From Clostridiales bacterium (GTDB lineage: Bacteria > Bacillota > Clostridia > Lachnospirales > Anaerotignaceae), in assembly GCA_019423725.1 (NCBI GenBank), contig JAHZAW010000053.1, positions 35,229 to 62,706 on the forward strand: 27,478 nt of DNA, in the 5' to 3' direction. Shown here piece by piece: positions 1-7,964 of the stretch. Under the pieces are notes generated by a model. It had not been told where the DNA came from. It did no database searches and saw only the letters and a program-made list of their open reading frames with translations. Numbering within the stretch: the stretch's first letter is position 1; every line of letters begins with the position of its first letter. A program made the position numbers and the translations under genes.

Positions 1-1628
1 TCTCCGAATTTTTTAAGTATATCTATATAGCCGTTTTTTCCGGTGACTGTATCTGAGTCCATCCTTATCACCGACGCGCCGGGGAAATATTTCTTTATCT
101 CATCCTCTACCTTCTGGGTGCCTGTGCCAAAATACCTTATCCTTTTTGAGCCGCATACCGGGCAGGTCTCCGGCTTATCTATTGTATCACCGCAGTAATG
201 GCACACAAGTTTATTATCCGAGGCATGATATTTATAGGACACATCGCAGTGGCCGCATTTCATAACATATCCGCAGTCTCTGCACGATACAAATGTGGAA
301 TACCCTCTCCTGTTTATGAAAAGCATTATCTGACGGCCGTTTTCAAGACATTCCTTCATTTTGGAATATAACGGACGGCTGAATATGCTCCTGTTGCCCT
401 CCTCAAGTTCCTTTCTCATATCAACTATGGATACTTCCGGCTCCATACTTCCTTCCCTGGCTCTGTTTCTCAAGGAGCTGTATCTTATCTCATCCCTGGA
501 CGCCATGTACATAGCCCTTACTGATGGCGTTGCGCTTCCCATAACAAGGGACGCTCCCGTTATCTCACAGAGCTTTTCCGCCGTTTCCACGGCATCATAG
601 GCAGGAGCTGTTTCCGATATGTAGCTTTTTTCATGCTCCTCATCCACAATGACTGCTCCCAGATTATCAAAGGGAGTGAACAGTGCTGACCTGGGGCCGA
701 TAACAACGGATATCTGTCCGTCTTTTGCCCTTTTCCAGCAGTTGAACCTTTCCCTTCTGTTCATCCTGCTGTGGGTGACAGCGGCCGTCTGGCCGAATCT
801 TTTCATAAACCTGCCCGTCATAAGTGGAGTAAGGGATATTTCAGGCACAAGGACAATGGCCTGCTTTCCCTCGGACAGTATTTTTTCTATTATCCTTATA
901 TAGACCTCAGTTTTTCCGCTGCCGGTCACTCCATGGATAAGAAGAGGCCTGTTTTTGCCCTTTCTCTCGTCTTCCCATATATCAAGTACATTTTCCTGTT
1001 CTCTATTTAAGACTATGGGATCGGTATTATCCTCCAGACAGCCGCAGTAGGCCTTAGTGAGCTCCTGTTTGTCATATACTTCCACACAGCCCTCACTTTT
1101 AAGGGCGTTTATGGCATATTCCGCTCCCTTTATGGCTGCCTTGAGCTCAGAAAGCTTCACATCTCCGTTTTCCGCCAGATAATTTATGACCTCGGCTCTT
1201 TTATGCTTCTTTTTGTTTCCATCATAGACGCCCAGATAATTCATAAAATTTTCAGCCGGCCTTACATACTTTACATTGACATAATAGTCCGTCCTGTCCT
1301 TGATGCCGCCGGGCATAATGGTCTTAAGACAAGCAGAAAGAGTGCAGAAATACCTTTCCTTCATCCATTTGGCAAGTTCCAGCATTTCATCGGAAAATAC
1401 GGCGAATTCGTCGGGGATCTCCTTGATATATTTCAGCTTGTCCGCCTCAACTTCGCTCTCGCTGCTGAGCCCCACAACATAGCCTTCACTGATCTTTTCT
1501 CCCCTGCCAAAGGGCACCCTTACCCTCATTCCTGTTTTTATCTTTTTTTCAAACTCTTCAGGCACACCGTAGTCAAAGACCCTGTCTATACTTGTATGGG
1601 ATATGCTGAGTATCACCTGCGCAAACAT
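1..1628 (-). CDS. priA: Primosomal protein N' (replication restart helicase PriA), 3' end cut off
   Basis: PriA is a 3'-5' DNA helicase that reloads the replisome at stalled forks. Translating the minus strand from ATG at 1628 gives MFAQVILSISHTSIDRVFDY, a typical PriA N-terminus, followed by the basic VRVPFG segment. Further on are the Walker A motif HGVTGSGKTEV (about residue 231), the DEEH box (about 328), and two zinc-binding clusters, CRDCGYVMKCGHC (about 448) and CHYCG...CPVCG (about 473). The reading frame is open to base 1, so about 542 residues are present and the C-terminal helicase lobe lies outside the window. The ribosome site GAGGTG sits 5 nt before the start. It follows rpoZ on the same strand, but an intrinsic terminator lies between them. 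Confidence 0.96.
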   Translation of the reverse strand, partial: MFAQVILSISHTSIDRVFDYGVPEEFEKKIKTGMRVRVPFGRGEKISEGYVVGLSSESEVEADKLKYIKEIPDEFAVFSDEMLELAKWMKERYFCTLSACLKTIMPGGIKDRTDYYVNVKYVRPAENFMNYLGVYDGNKKKHKRAEVINYLAENGDVKLSELKAAIKGAEYAINALKSEGCVEVYDKQELTKAYCGCLEDNTDPIVLNREQENVLDIWEDERKGKNRPLLIHGVTGSGKTEVYIRIIEKILSEGKQAIVLVPEISLTPLMTGRFMKRFGQTAAVTHSRMNRRERFNCWKRAKDGQISVVIGPRSALFTPFDNLGAVIVDEEHEKSYISETAPAYDAVETAEKLCEITGASLVMGSATPSVRAMYMASRDEIRYSSLRNRAREGSMEPEVSIVDMRKELEEGNRSIFSRPLYSKMKECLENGRQIMLFINRRGYSTFVSCRDCGYVMKCGHCDVSYKYHASDNKLVCHYCGDTIDKPETCPVCGSKRIRYFGTGTQKVEDEIKKYFPGASVIRMDSDTVTGKNGYIDILKKFG

Positions 1629-1645
1629 AAAAACACCTCAGTATC

Positions 1646-1678
1646 AAAAAAGGCGCGCCAAGAATCGTCCGGCACGCC
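1646..1678 (-). terminator. Intrinsic terminator between rpoZ and priA
   Basis: Reading leftward, stem arms GGCGTGCC and GGCGCGCC (one G-U pair) flank an 11-nt loop and are followed by six T. It sits 42 nt after the rpoZ stop and ends 17 nt before the priA start. I found no good promoter for priA after it, so priA may depend on partial readthrough. Confidence 0.8.
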
Positions 1679-1720
1679 ATATTCCTTTAATCGTCGATCA
1701 TGATTTATACTGGCTTAAAT

Positions 1721-2035
1721 TTATTCCTCATCGCCATAATTGTCAAGGCTTATTTCAGAAAGCTCATGTTTTTCGTTTTCTTCTTCAGCCTTAGCCTCTT
1801 CCTCATCGGGATTATGGCTTATGATCTTAATCTTTGAGTTATAAAGCTCATTTACAGCAATGGAGACCGGTTTGTCTACCTTTACATTGTCAACAAGAGG
1901 CTGGCTTCCGTCAACGAGCTGTCTTGCTCTTTTTGCAGCAGCAATTATTATTGTATATCTGCTGAGCATTGAATCATCAAGGCTCTCCTGTCCGCTTAAA
2001 ACATCGATAAGTTCTGTGTATGAAGGATGTATCAT
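1721..2035 (-). CDS. rpoZ: RNA polymerase omega subunit
   Basis: The 104-residue product matches the small omega subunit that helps assemble and stabilise RNA polymerase through beta'. The N-terminal part (residues 1-70) shows the family pattern MIHPSYTELID, then SRYTIIIAAAKRARQL and KPVSIAVNELY. The tail, about residues 75-104, is very acidic and makes the protein somewhat longer than many omegas. Its ATG overlaps the gmk stop codon (ATGA), which indicates translational coupling. It is the last gene before the terminator at 1646-1678. Confidence 0.93.
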   Translation of the reverse strand: MIHPSYTELIDVLSGQESLDDSMLSRYTIIIAAAKRARQLVDGSQPLVDNVKVDKPVSIAVNELYNSKIKIISHNPDEEEAKAEEENEKHELSEISLDNYGDEE

Positions 2036-2643
2036 TTCAAAGCATCTCCTTTAAATTTATTCTTTAACTCCGGATTGCGGCTGCATTTCATTCTCTCTGC
2101 CTTAACAATGCAGTCAACATCCTTAACTGCCTGTTCAACCGTGTCATTTATTACAAGATAATCATACTGGGGAAGATATTCCAGTTCCTCTTCCGCCCTC
2201 TTTATACGTTTATCTATTGTTTCCATATCCTCAGTGCCCCTGTTTACGAGCCTTCTTCTCAGTTCCTCAAGGGTGGGCGGCATCGTAAATATAAGTACCG
2301 CGTCATTATACTTTTCCTTGACCTGAAGCGCTCCCTGCACCTCGATCTCAAGGATTATATTATTGCCTGCCTTTATCTGATCCTCAACATATTTTTTTGG
2401 CGTACCGTAATAGTTGTCACAGAATCTGGCATGCTCAAGAAGTTCACCGGCTGCTATCATTTTTTCAAAACTTTCCACAGTATTGAAGAAATAATGCACA
2501 CCATCCACCTCATTGGGTCTTGGACTTCTTGTTGTCGCTGATATCGAAACCGAATATCCCAGTTCCGAAACGAGCCTTTCTACTATAGTGCCTTTACCAG
2601 AACCGGATGGTCCTGAAATAATAAGCAAAACACCTTTTCCCAT
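2032..2643 (-). CDS. gmk: Guanylate kinase
   Basis: Guanylate kinase phosphorylates GMP to GDP with ATP in the cytosol. The 203-residue protein is full length for the family. The P-loop GPSGSGKGT is at residues 11-19, followed by the GMP-binding segment with TTRSPRPNEVDGVHYFF and the later EIEVQGA segment. The gene sits between remA and rpoZ: 12 nt after remA and overlapping rpoZ by 4 nt. This order is common in Clostridia and Bacilli and indicates one transcript starting at the yicC promoter. Confidence 0.97.
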   Translation of the reverse strand: MGKGVLLIISGPSGSGKGTIVERLVSELGYSVSISATTRSPRPNEVDGVHYFFNTVESFEKMIAAGELLEHARFCDNYYGTPKKYVEDQIKAGNNIILEIEVQGALQVKEKYNDAVLIFTMPPTLEELRRRLVNRGTEDMETIDKRIKRAEEELEYLPQYDYLVINDTVEQAVKDVDCIVKAERMKCSRNPELKNKFKGDALK

Positions 2644-2655
2644 AAATAAAAACCT

Positions 2656-2916
2656 CTATTCATCTTCCGTATCCTTAAAGCTTTGAAGCCTTGAAAGTAT
2701 CGTATCCGGCATAAGCGCCGACAAAACAACATGCCCGCTGTCGCATACGATGACCGCTCTGGTCTTTCTCCCGCAGGTGGCATCAACGGCATTGCCGTTT
2801 GCCTTTGCCTCCTGAACCAGCCTCTTTACCGGAGCCGCATCAGGAGATACGATAGCGACTATCCTTTCGGAAGAAACTATGTTGCCATATCCGATATTAA
2901 TAAATCTTATGCTCAT
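2656..2916 (-). CDS. remA: RemA/DUF370 family DNA-binding regulator
   Basis: The 86-residue protein has the DUF370 signature: an N-terminal IRFINIGYGNIV, followed by RIVAIVSPDAAP and the GRKTRAVIVCDSGHVVLSA stretch. In Bacillus subtilis RemA is a ring-forming DNA-binding activator of extracellular-matrix genes; the targets in this organism are unknown. It lies 11 nt after the yicC stop and 12 nt before gmk, inside the conserved yicC-remA-gmk-rpoZ cluster. Length is normal for the family. Confidence 0.93.
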   Translation of the reverse strand: MSIRFINIGYGNIVSSERIVAIVSPDAAPVKRLVQEAKANGNAVDATCGRKTRAVIVCDSGHVVLSALMPDTILSRLQSFKDTEDE

Positions 2917-2927
2917 AGAGTGCTCCT

Positions 2928-3806
2928 TTACTCTATATTCTGTATCTGCTCACGGATCTTTTCTATCTCGCTCTTAAGCTCGATGGTAAGCTGAGTGATC
3001 TTTATATCATTTGATTTTGAAGCGATGGTATTTGCCTCACGGTTCATTTCCTGAACAAGGAAGTCAAGTTTTCGTCCGATGGGCTCATCCTTCTCAAATA
3101 TATCCCTGAGCTGGCTTATGTGGCTGGTAAGTCTTGTTATCTCCTCATCGATGCATGCCCTGTCGGCAAAAATTGTAACTTCCGTAAGTATCCTCTGTTC
3201 ATCTATGGGAGTTTCAGCCAAAAGCTCTTCAAGTCTTGCAGTGAGCTTCTCGCGGTAGTCCTCAGCCACCAGCGGAGCCCTTTCCCTTATCTGTTCAACA
3301 AGACTTTCGATGCCGTCAGCCTTTACAAGTATATCCGCCTTGAGTGCCTCACCCTCAGTTTCCCTCATGGCTATAAAGTTATCCAGGGCGCCCTCAAGGG
3401 CAGGGAGCAGTGTGTTCCATAATGTATCCTCATCTTCCTCTACCTTTTCCACCGTTATGACATCAGGGAATTTGGCAACAAGATCAAGGGTGTCATTTCC
3501 CGTAAGATTATATGTTTCACGAAGAAAATTAAGTTTTTCGCAGTAAGCCTTTGCCAGAGGCTCATTTACCTTTATATTAACGTCATCCTCCGAAAAAGTC
3601 TCAAAGCTGATATAAACATCTGTTTTGCCTCTCATTATCTTTTTCGTAAGAGTTTTTCTTGTTCTGTCCTCAAGATAATTCATCGATTTCGGAAGTCTGA
3701 TGGAAATATCGTTATATCTGTGGTTGACAGATTTTATCTCAACGCTGAATTTTCGTCCATCCGCTTCATTTTCACATCTTCCGTAACCGGTCATGCTTTT
3801 TATCAT
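2928..3806 (-). CDS. yicC: YicC family endoribonuclease
   Basis: The 292-residue protein opens with MIKSMTGYGR, the hallmark of YicC proteins. An N-terminal YicC domain (about 1-155) and a C-terminal DUF1732 domain (about 205-292, ending in ELKSEIEKIREQIQNIE) are recognisable. YicC of E. coli has been described as an endoribonuclease that affects small RNA turnover; the role here is inferred from family membership. The start is supported by AAGGGTGG six bases upstream. It is the first gene of the leftward operon, and its promoter overlaps the divergent yaiI promoter. Confidence 0.94.
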   Translation of the reverse strand: MIKSMTGYGRCENEADGRKFSVEIKSVNHRYNDISIRLPKSMNYLEDRTRKTLTKKIMRGKTDVYISFETFSEDDVNIKVNEPLAKAYCEKLNFLRETYNLTGNDTLDLVAKFPDVITVEKVEEDEDTLWNTLLPALEGALDNFIAMRETEGEALKADILVKADGIESLVEQIRERAPLVAEDYREKLTARLEELLAETPIDEQRILTEVTIFADRACIDEEITRLTSHISQLRDIFEKDEPIGRKLDFLVQEMNREANTIASKSNDIKITQLTIELKSEIEKIREQIQNIE

Positions 3807-3835
3807 AAATATCCACCCTTAAAAAAATAACATAA

Positions 3836-3864
3836 TTGACACACTTTATCTAACTTATTATTAT
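3836..3864 (+). promoter_or_regulatory. Sigma-A-type promoter of yaiI
   Basis: TTGACA (3836-3841), a 17-nt spacer and TATTAT (3859-3864) precede the rightward DUF188 gene at 3926. The -35 is a perfect consensus. The -10 occupies nearly the same bases as the -10 of the leftward yicC promoter. Confidence 0.75.
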
Positions 3865-3888
3865 ATTTAAAAGACATCTTTCAGTCAA
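3860..3888 (-). promoter_or_regulatory. Sigma-A-type promoter of the yicC-remA-gmk-rpoZ operon
   Basis: On the minus strand TTGACT (3888-3883), a 17-nt spacer and TATAAT (3865-3860) are found about 55 nt before the yicC start. It lies face to face with the yaiI promoter; RNA polymerase can occupy only one at a time. Confidence 0.8.
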
Positions 3889-3925
3889 GCATTACTGACC
3901 TTCAAAAACAGAAAGGAATACCGTC

Positions 3926-4363
3926 ATGAAGATAATCGTAGACGCTGACGCCTGTCCCGTCAAAGAAATAATACTTGAAACCGCATCAAAATATAATATC
4001 CCTGTGACAATGGTCACCGACACCAGCCACATTATGTATGACATGCCCTGTGAGGTCATAACCGTAGACAAGGGCCATGACTCAGCTGACATAGCCATAG
4101 CCAACCTGGTCAAAAAAGGCGACATAGCCGTTACCCAGGATTACGGCCTTGCCTGCATGCTTATGGCAAAGGGCGCCCATATCATAAACCAGAACGGCTT
4201 TTTATATACTAACGAAAATATAGATGCCCTGCTTTTCCGCCGCCATATTTCCGCAAAACAGCGCCGTGGAGGAAAGCGAAGCGGCCACATAAACGCCAGA
4301 ACGGCAGAAGATGACAAACGTTTTGCCAAATGCCTCGAAGACCTTATATTAAGCCTTATATGA
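3926..4363 (+). CDS. yaiI: YaiI/YqxD family protein (DUF188)
   Basis: The 145-residue protein begins MKIIVDADACPVKEIILETA, the signature of the YaiI/YqxD (DUF188) family, and carries the later AVTQDYGLA and RRGGKRSGHINAR segments. The family resembles PIN-like nuclease folds, but no function is firmly established, so I give none. The start has AAAGGA eight bases upstream. It is transcribed away from yicC and ends only 3 bp from the convergent topB stop; no terminator separates the two. Confidence 0.93.
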   Translation: MKIIVDADACPVKEIILETASKYNIPVTMVTDTSHIMYDMPCEVITVDKGHDSADIAIANLVKKGDIAVTQDYGLACMLMAKGAHIINQNGFLYTNENIDALLFRRHISAKQRRGGKRSGHINARTAEDDKRFAKCLEDLILSLI

Positions 4364-4366
4364 TTA

Positions 4367-6517
4367 TTATTTATCTAGCTGGGCCTTATCCGTTTCTGCC
4401 GCAAGGGTCATTCCAGCAAGTTCAAGTATACCCTTTTCCTTATTATATATGAGCTCAGCCGTGCATTTTTCTCCGGTCTGGGCCTTTACCACAGGAAGGT
4501 CCTTTATGCTGCCGTTTTTGAGCAGGTCCTGTACCAGCTTACCGCTAAGGCTCACACCATATCTTTCAAGGCAGTCCTTCCAAATTGTGAATTTACATCC
4601 GTTCTTCCAGCCTCCGCAGTAGAATGCCTTGGTATTTTCCAGCACATCCCCTCCGCATAGAGGACATTTTCCAAAGGACTTTGCCTTTCCCGATGATTTT
4701 TTCTTTCTTTTATCCTCTATCTTTATATCGGCTGAAGCTGAGCCCGCATACTGCACCAGATATTTTACATATCTGTCTATGCTGGCCATAAATTTTTCCG
4801 AGGCCATATTCCCCTTGGCAATGGAGCCCAGGCCCTTCTCCCATTTACCTGTGGTCACCGGTGATTTCATCTCATCCGGCACGATGGATATGAGCTGGCG
4901 GCCCTTTTCATCGGGCACGAGATTTTTACCCTTCCTATGGATATACCCAACGGTTATGAGCCTCTCTATTATGGCTGCCCTTGTGGCCGGAGTTCCAAGG
5001 CCGTACTCCTTGAGTTTTTCTTTGAGCTCCTCATCGTCGGTATTTTTACCCGCGTTTTCCATGGCCGTCAGAAGGGTCGCCTCGTTGTACTGCACGGGAG
5101 GCTTTGTCTCCTTTTCCTCAATGGAGGCTTTTTTGATATTTACCATATCTCCCTTTGAAACATCCGGGAGTATGTTTTCCTTCTCCCTGTTATTTTTATA
5201 AACTTCCCTGTAAAGCCTTTTCCATCCCTCATCCGTCACTGTGGTGCCCTTTGAGACGAATTTTTCATTTTCACACTCCACAGTTATTTTGGTGGAAGTA
5301 TATTTATAGGGATCTCCAAAAACAGCTATGAATCTCAAGGCCACCAGTCCGAATACCTTCTTTTCCTCAGGTGTCAGACTGTCCTTTTTGAAGCTGTTGT
5401 CCGCCGGTATTATGGCATGGTGGTCCGTTACCTTTTTGTTATCCACTATCCTCTTATTTATCGGAAGTTTCTCCATATCTATGACCGCCTGGGCATAATC
5501 AGCAAATATCCCCGCATTCACCAGCCTTCTCATTATGACCTTTATTTTAGGTATCATATCATCGCTCAAATATCTGCTGTCCGTTCTGGGATAGGTTATC
5601 ATTTTTCTTTTTTCGTATAGGCTCTGGGCAATGTCAAGGGTCTTCTGGGCTGAAAATCCATACATCTTGTTGCAGTCCCTCTGAAGCTCCGTCAGGTCAT
5701 AAAGCTGGGGAGGAAGTGTCTGTTTAGCCGTCTTTTTGACTTCCGTCACCTCTCCGTCCCTGCCGTCCACCTTTGCGGCTATATCCTCAGCATCAGATTT
5801 TTCTTTTATAACTGTGGAATTTTTATTATCTGTCCAAGTTCCCTTAAAATCTCCGTAATCCGCTGATACCTCATAATATTTTTCAGGCACAAAGTTTTCT
5901 ATCTCATTCTGTCTTTTAACTATCATGGCCAGTGTTGGCGTCTGGACACGCCCGATACTCAAAAGAGCGTCATATTTTACGGTAAATGCCCTGGTGGCAT
6001 TTATGCCCACAAGCCAGTCCGCTTCTGAACGGCATTTTGCCGAGGCATACAGCAGGTCATATTCACTGCCGTCCTTCAGGTTTTCAAAACCTTCCTTTAT
6101 GGCCGCATCGGTCATACTGGATATCCAAAGCCTTTGAAACGGCTTTTTACACCTGTTGTAGTCATATATATACCTGAATATGAGCTCGCCCTCACGGCCG
6201 CTGTCGGTGGCGCATATTATGCTGTCAGTTTCCTTGTCGTTCATGAGCTTTTTAAGTATATCCAGCTGTTTTTTGCTGCCTCGGATGGCCTTTAATTTCA
6301 TATGCTCCGGTATTATCGGAAGAGTGGCTGCACTCCATTTCTTCAGGCTTTTGTCATAGTCCTCCGGCTCACAAAGTGTGACCAGATGGCCCACAGCCCA
6401 GCTTACCATATATCTGTCCCCAGAGATGAAGCCCTCACCCTTCTGTCTGCATTCCAGAACCTTTGCTATGTCCCTGGCCACCGACGGTTTCTCGGCGATC
6501 ACCAAAATTTTTCCCAT
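4367..6517 (-). CDS. topB: DNA topoisomerase III (type IA)
   Basis: This 716-residue type IA topoisomerase relaxes or decatenates DNA by passing strands through a single-strand break. The N-terminal Toprim domain shows ILVIAEKPSVA with its catalytic Glu, and TDSGREGE. The active-site motif ITYPRTDSRYL carries the catalytic Tyr (about residue 309). The C-terminal end has a zinc-ribbon-like CPLCGG...CGGWKNGC segment near residue 635. Length and motifs fit chromosomal TopB of Firmicutes. Ribosome site AAAGGTGAG precedes the ATG. It is separated from udk by the terminator at 6549-6574, and I could not define its promoter. topB also occurs on conjugative elements, but nothing else here supports a mobile origin. 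Confidence 0.95.
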   Translation of the reverse strand: MGKILVIAEKPSVARDIAKVLECRQKGEGFISGDRYMVSWAVGHLVTLCEPEDYDKSLKKWSAATLPIIPEHMKLKAIRGSKKQLDILKKLMNDKETDSIICATDSGREGELIFRYIYDYNRCKKPFQRLWISSMTDAAIKEGFENLKDGSEYDLLYASAKCRSEADWLVGINATRAFTVKYDALLSIGRVQTPTLAMIVKRQNEIENFVPEKYYEVSADYGDFKGTWTDNKNSTVIKEKSDAEDIAAKVDGRDGEVTEVKKTAKQTLPPQLYDLTELQRDCNKMYGFSAQKTLDIAQSLYEKRKMITYPRTDSRYLSDDMIPKIKVIMRRLVNAGIFADYAQAVIDMEKLPINKRIVDNKKVTDHHAIIPADNSFKKDSLTPEEKKVFGLVALRFIAVFGDPYKYTSTKITVECENEKFVSKGTTVTDEGWKRLYREVYKNNREKENILPDVSKGDMVNIKKASIEEKETKPPVQYNEATLLTAMENAGKNTDDEELKEKLKEYGLGTPATRAAIIERLITVGYIHRKGKNLVPDEKGRQLISIVPDEMKSPVTTGKWEKGLGSIAKGNMASEKFMASIDRYVKYLVQYAGSASADIKIEDKRKKKSSGKAKSFGKCPLCGGDVLENTKAFYCGGWKNGCKFTIWKDCLERYGVSLSGKLVQDLLKNGSIKDLPVVKAQTGEKCTAELIYNKEKGILELAGMTLAAETDKAQLDK

Positions 6518-6548
6518 AAACTCACCTTTTAAATATACCTTATATCAT

Positions 6549-6574
6549 AAAAAGCCGGATGTTTTATATCCGGC
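6549..6574 (-). terminator. Intrinsic terminator after udk
   Basis: Leftward reading gives GCCGGAT, a 7-nt AT-rich loop, ATCCGGC and five T. It lies 18 nt after the udk stop and before topB. Confidence 0.85.
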
Positions 6575-6591
6575 CCGGTAATAAATTCAAA

Positions 6592-7215
6592 TCAACTGTT
6601 TTTATTGAGCATTATATTGAGATGTCCCTGAAGGATATCCATGGCTGCCTGGTTTTCTCCGCCTCTGGGTATTATGATGTCGGCGTATTTCTTAGACGGC
6701 TCCACAAATTCCTCATGCATGGGTTTTACTGTCGTCTGATACTGTGTGATGATGGACTCTATAGTCCTTCCCCTGTATTTCATATCCCTTACTATCCTTC
6801 TCATAAGCCTTTCATCGGCATCTGTGTCCACAAATATTTTTATGTCCATAAGGTCTCTCAGTTCTTTATTCTCAAATATAAGTATTCCCTCTATGAGTAT
6901 TACCTTTTTAGGCTCCACCTTTACGGTCTCAGGCACTCTGTTATGTATACTGAAATCATATACAGGCCTGTATATGGTCTCTCCACGCTTAAGAGCCTTG
7001 ATATCCTCGATCATCCTGTCCGTATCAAAGGACGAAGGGTGGTCATAGTTGAGTTTTGCCCTTTCCTCATAAGGCATATCATCGTGGGCTTTATAATAGC
7101 AGTCATGGCTTATAAGCTCAACATCGTCCTCAAATAATTTTTTTAACTTATTGACTATGGTCGTTTTTCCCGACGCTGTTCCTCCGGCAATACCTATAAT
7201 ACATATTTTATCCAT
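6592..7215 (-). CDS. udk: Uridine kinase
   Basis: Uridine kinase phosphorylates uridine and cytidine in pyrimidine salvage. The 207-residue protein has the P-loop GGTASGKT (residues 11-18), the LISHDCYYK segment, the NYDHPSSFD substrate-binding stretch and the RIVRDMKYRGR arginine cluster of this family. The ribosome site GAAGGAGGGG is strong. It forms a single-gene unit with its own promoter (7242-7270) and terminator (6549-6574). Confidence 0.95.
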   Translation of the reverse strand: MDKICIIGIAGGTASGKTTIVNKLKKLFEDDVELISHDCYYKAHDDMPYEERAKLNYDHPSSFDTDRMIEDIKALKRGETIYRPVYDFSIHNRVPETVKVEPKKVILIEGILIFENKELRDLMDIKIFVDTDADERLMRRIVRDMKYRGRTIESIITQYQTTVKPMHEEFVEPSKKYADIIIPRGGENQAAMDILQGHLNIMLNKNS

Positions 7216-7241
7216 CGTAAAGCCCCTCCTTCTTTATATAA

Positions 7242-7270
7242 ATTTTACCACCTATAAAACAGGCTGTAAA
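7242..7270 (-). promoter_or_regulatory. Sigma-A-type promoter of udk
   Basis: TTTACA (7270-7265), a 17-nt spacer and TAAAAT (7247-7242) lie just upstream of the udk ribosome site and immediately after the terminator of the cupin gene. Confidence 0.65.
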
Positions 7271-7271
7271 C

Positions 7272-7309
7272 AAAAAAAGCGTGCCGGATAATAATTAATC
7301 CGGCACGCC
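7272..7309 (-). terminator. Intrinsic terminator after the cupin gene
   Basis: Leftward reading shows an 11-bp stem GCGTGCCGGAT / ATCCGGCACGC with an AT-rich loop, followed by seven T. It starts about 10 nt after the cupin stop. Confidence 0.9.
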
Positions 7310-7319
7310 TATGTATCCG

Positions 7320-7661
7320 TTATTTTATTATGATCGCAAGAACCTTGGCAAGTTTGTCGCTTCTATTGATTATCTGATGTTTTGATCCTCTTGATGTAGC
7401 AGTACAGTCACCGGGAAGGATAGTTGTTTCCTCTCCGTCTTCGATATAAGCTACCTCTCCCTCGAGGACATAGAACATTTCCACATCATCTGTGTGTGCG
7501 TGTAAACCTGTACACTGACCGGGCTCCAGATTGAGTTCGGCTACCATTTTGCATCTGTTGTCTGTCTCATCGGGACCAAACTTATTGACCATAAGAATTT
7601 CTCCAACGCCGTTTCTTATGACACGGTATTCATGCATGCCTTCTCCACTTTTAACTAACAT
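7320..7661 (-). CDS. Small single-domain cupin protein
   Basis: The 113-residue product is one cupin beta-barrel. The metal-binding pattern of motif 1 is GLHAHTDDVEMFYVLEGE, giving likely ligands His54, His56 and Glu61; motif 2 contributes PGD and His95 in GSKHQIIN. No other domain or signal peptide is present. Stand-alone cupins of this size serve as small enzymes, isomerases or sugar-sensing proteins, so the substrate cannot be named. The start has AAAGGAG upstream. It is a single-gene unit with a strong promoter at 7708-7736 and a terminator at 7272-7309. Confidence 0.85.
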   Translation of the reverse strand: MLVKSGEGMHEYRVIRNGVGEILMVNKFGPDETDNRCKMVAELNLEPGQCTGLHAHTDDVEMFYVLEGEVAYIEDGEETTILPGDCTATSRGSKHQIINRSDKLAKVLAIIIK

Positions 7662-7707
7662 AATCTCAATCTCCTTTCATAACAAAGTACTGCCTTTTGT
7701 CAGCTTT

Positions 7708-7736
7708 ATTATACTCCAAATCAATATTTTAATCAA
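7708..7736 (-). promoter_or_regulatory. Sigma-A-type promoter of the cupin gene
   Basis: TTGATT (7736-7731), a 17-nt spacer and a perfect TATAAT (7713-7708). It lies downstream of the terminator at 7755-7789, so the RNA encoded upstream is not needed as a cupin leader. Confidence 0.8.
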
Positions 7737-7754
7737 TGAAAATTAAGCATATGC

Positions 7755-7789
7755 AAAAAATCCGTACATCACAAATGTACGGATTTTTT
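7755..7789 (-). terminator. Perfect bidirectional terminator ending the 7.8 kb RNA
   Basis: A perfect 15-bp inverted repeat AAAAAATCCGTACAT / ATGTACGGATTTTTT encloses a 5-nt loop and has six T in either direction. It is best read as the 3' end of the leftward RNA starting near 7960. Confidence 0.9.
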
Positions 7790-7958
7790 GTGCGACATAA
7801 AGTTCTTATTTCGGGGATTGGGGATTACCGATACAACTTTAAACGATACATCACATGGTATGGCTTTCACCATACTCAGAGGTTATATAATTCGGGAATT
7901 ATTATGCTTACCCGGCGACATAACACTGCGCCTGCAAAGCATAACGTCATACATCACA
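7755..7958 (-). ncRNA. Putative structured non-coding RNA, about 200 nt, family unknown
   Basis: No credible gene covers 7737-8015. A leftward promoter (TTGAAT, 16 nt, TATTAT at 7992-7965) and the perfect terminator at 7755-7789 delimit a transcript of about 200 nt. Stems I can see, in RNA order: TTATGCTT/AAGCATAA enclosing GGCG/CGCC; a small AATT/AATT hairpin whose CCCG loop could pair with the CGGG just 3' of that CGCC arm; GTATGG/CCATAC with loop TGAAAG; TAAAGTT/AACTTTA enclosing TCGG/CCGA; then the terminator. I do not recognise a family. It could be a trans-acting RNA or a divergent member of a known class. No start codon with a ribosome site is present. Confidence 0.55.
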
Positions 7959-7964
7959 TCTATA

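Noticed and set aside
1203..1703. Rightward 166-codon frame opposite priA
   Set aside because: It is an antisense shadow of priA, whose domains read clearly on the other strand.
4367..6517. topB as a sign of an integrated conjugative element
   Set aside because: No relaxase, integrase, type IV secretion gene or attachment repeat is nearby, and neighbours are housekeeping genes.
1671..7309. Shared arm TCCGGCACGCC in the terminators at 1646-1678 and 7272-7309 as a dispersed repeat
   Set aside because: The match is confined to one hairpin arm, and loops and flanks differ; similar GC-rich stems are common in terminators.
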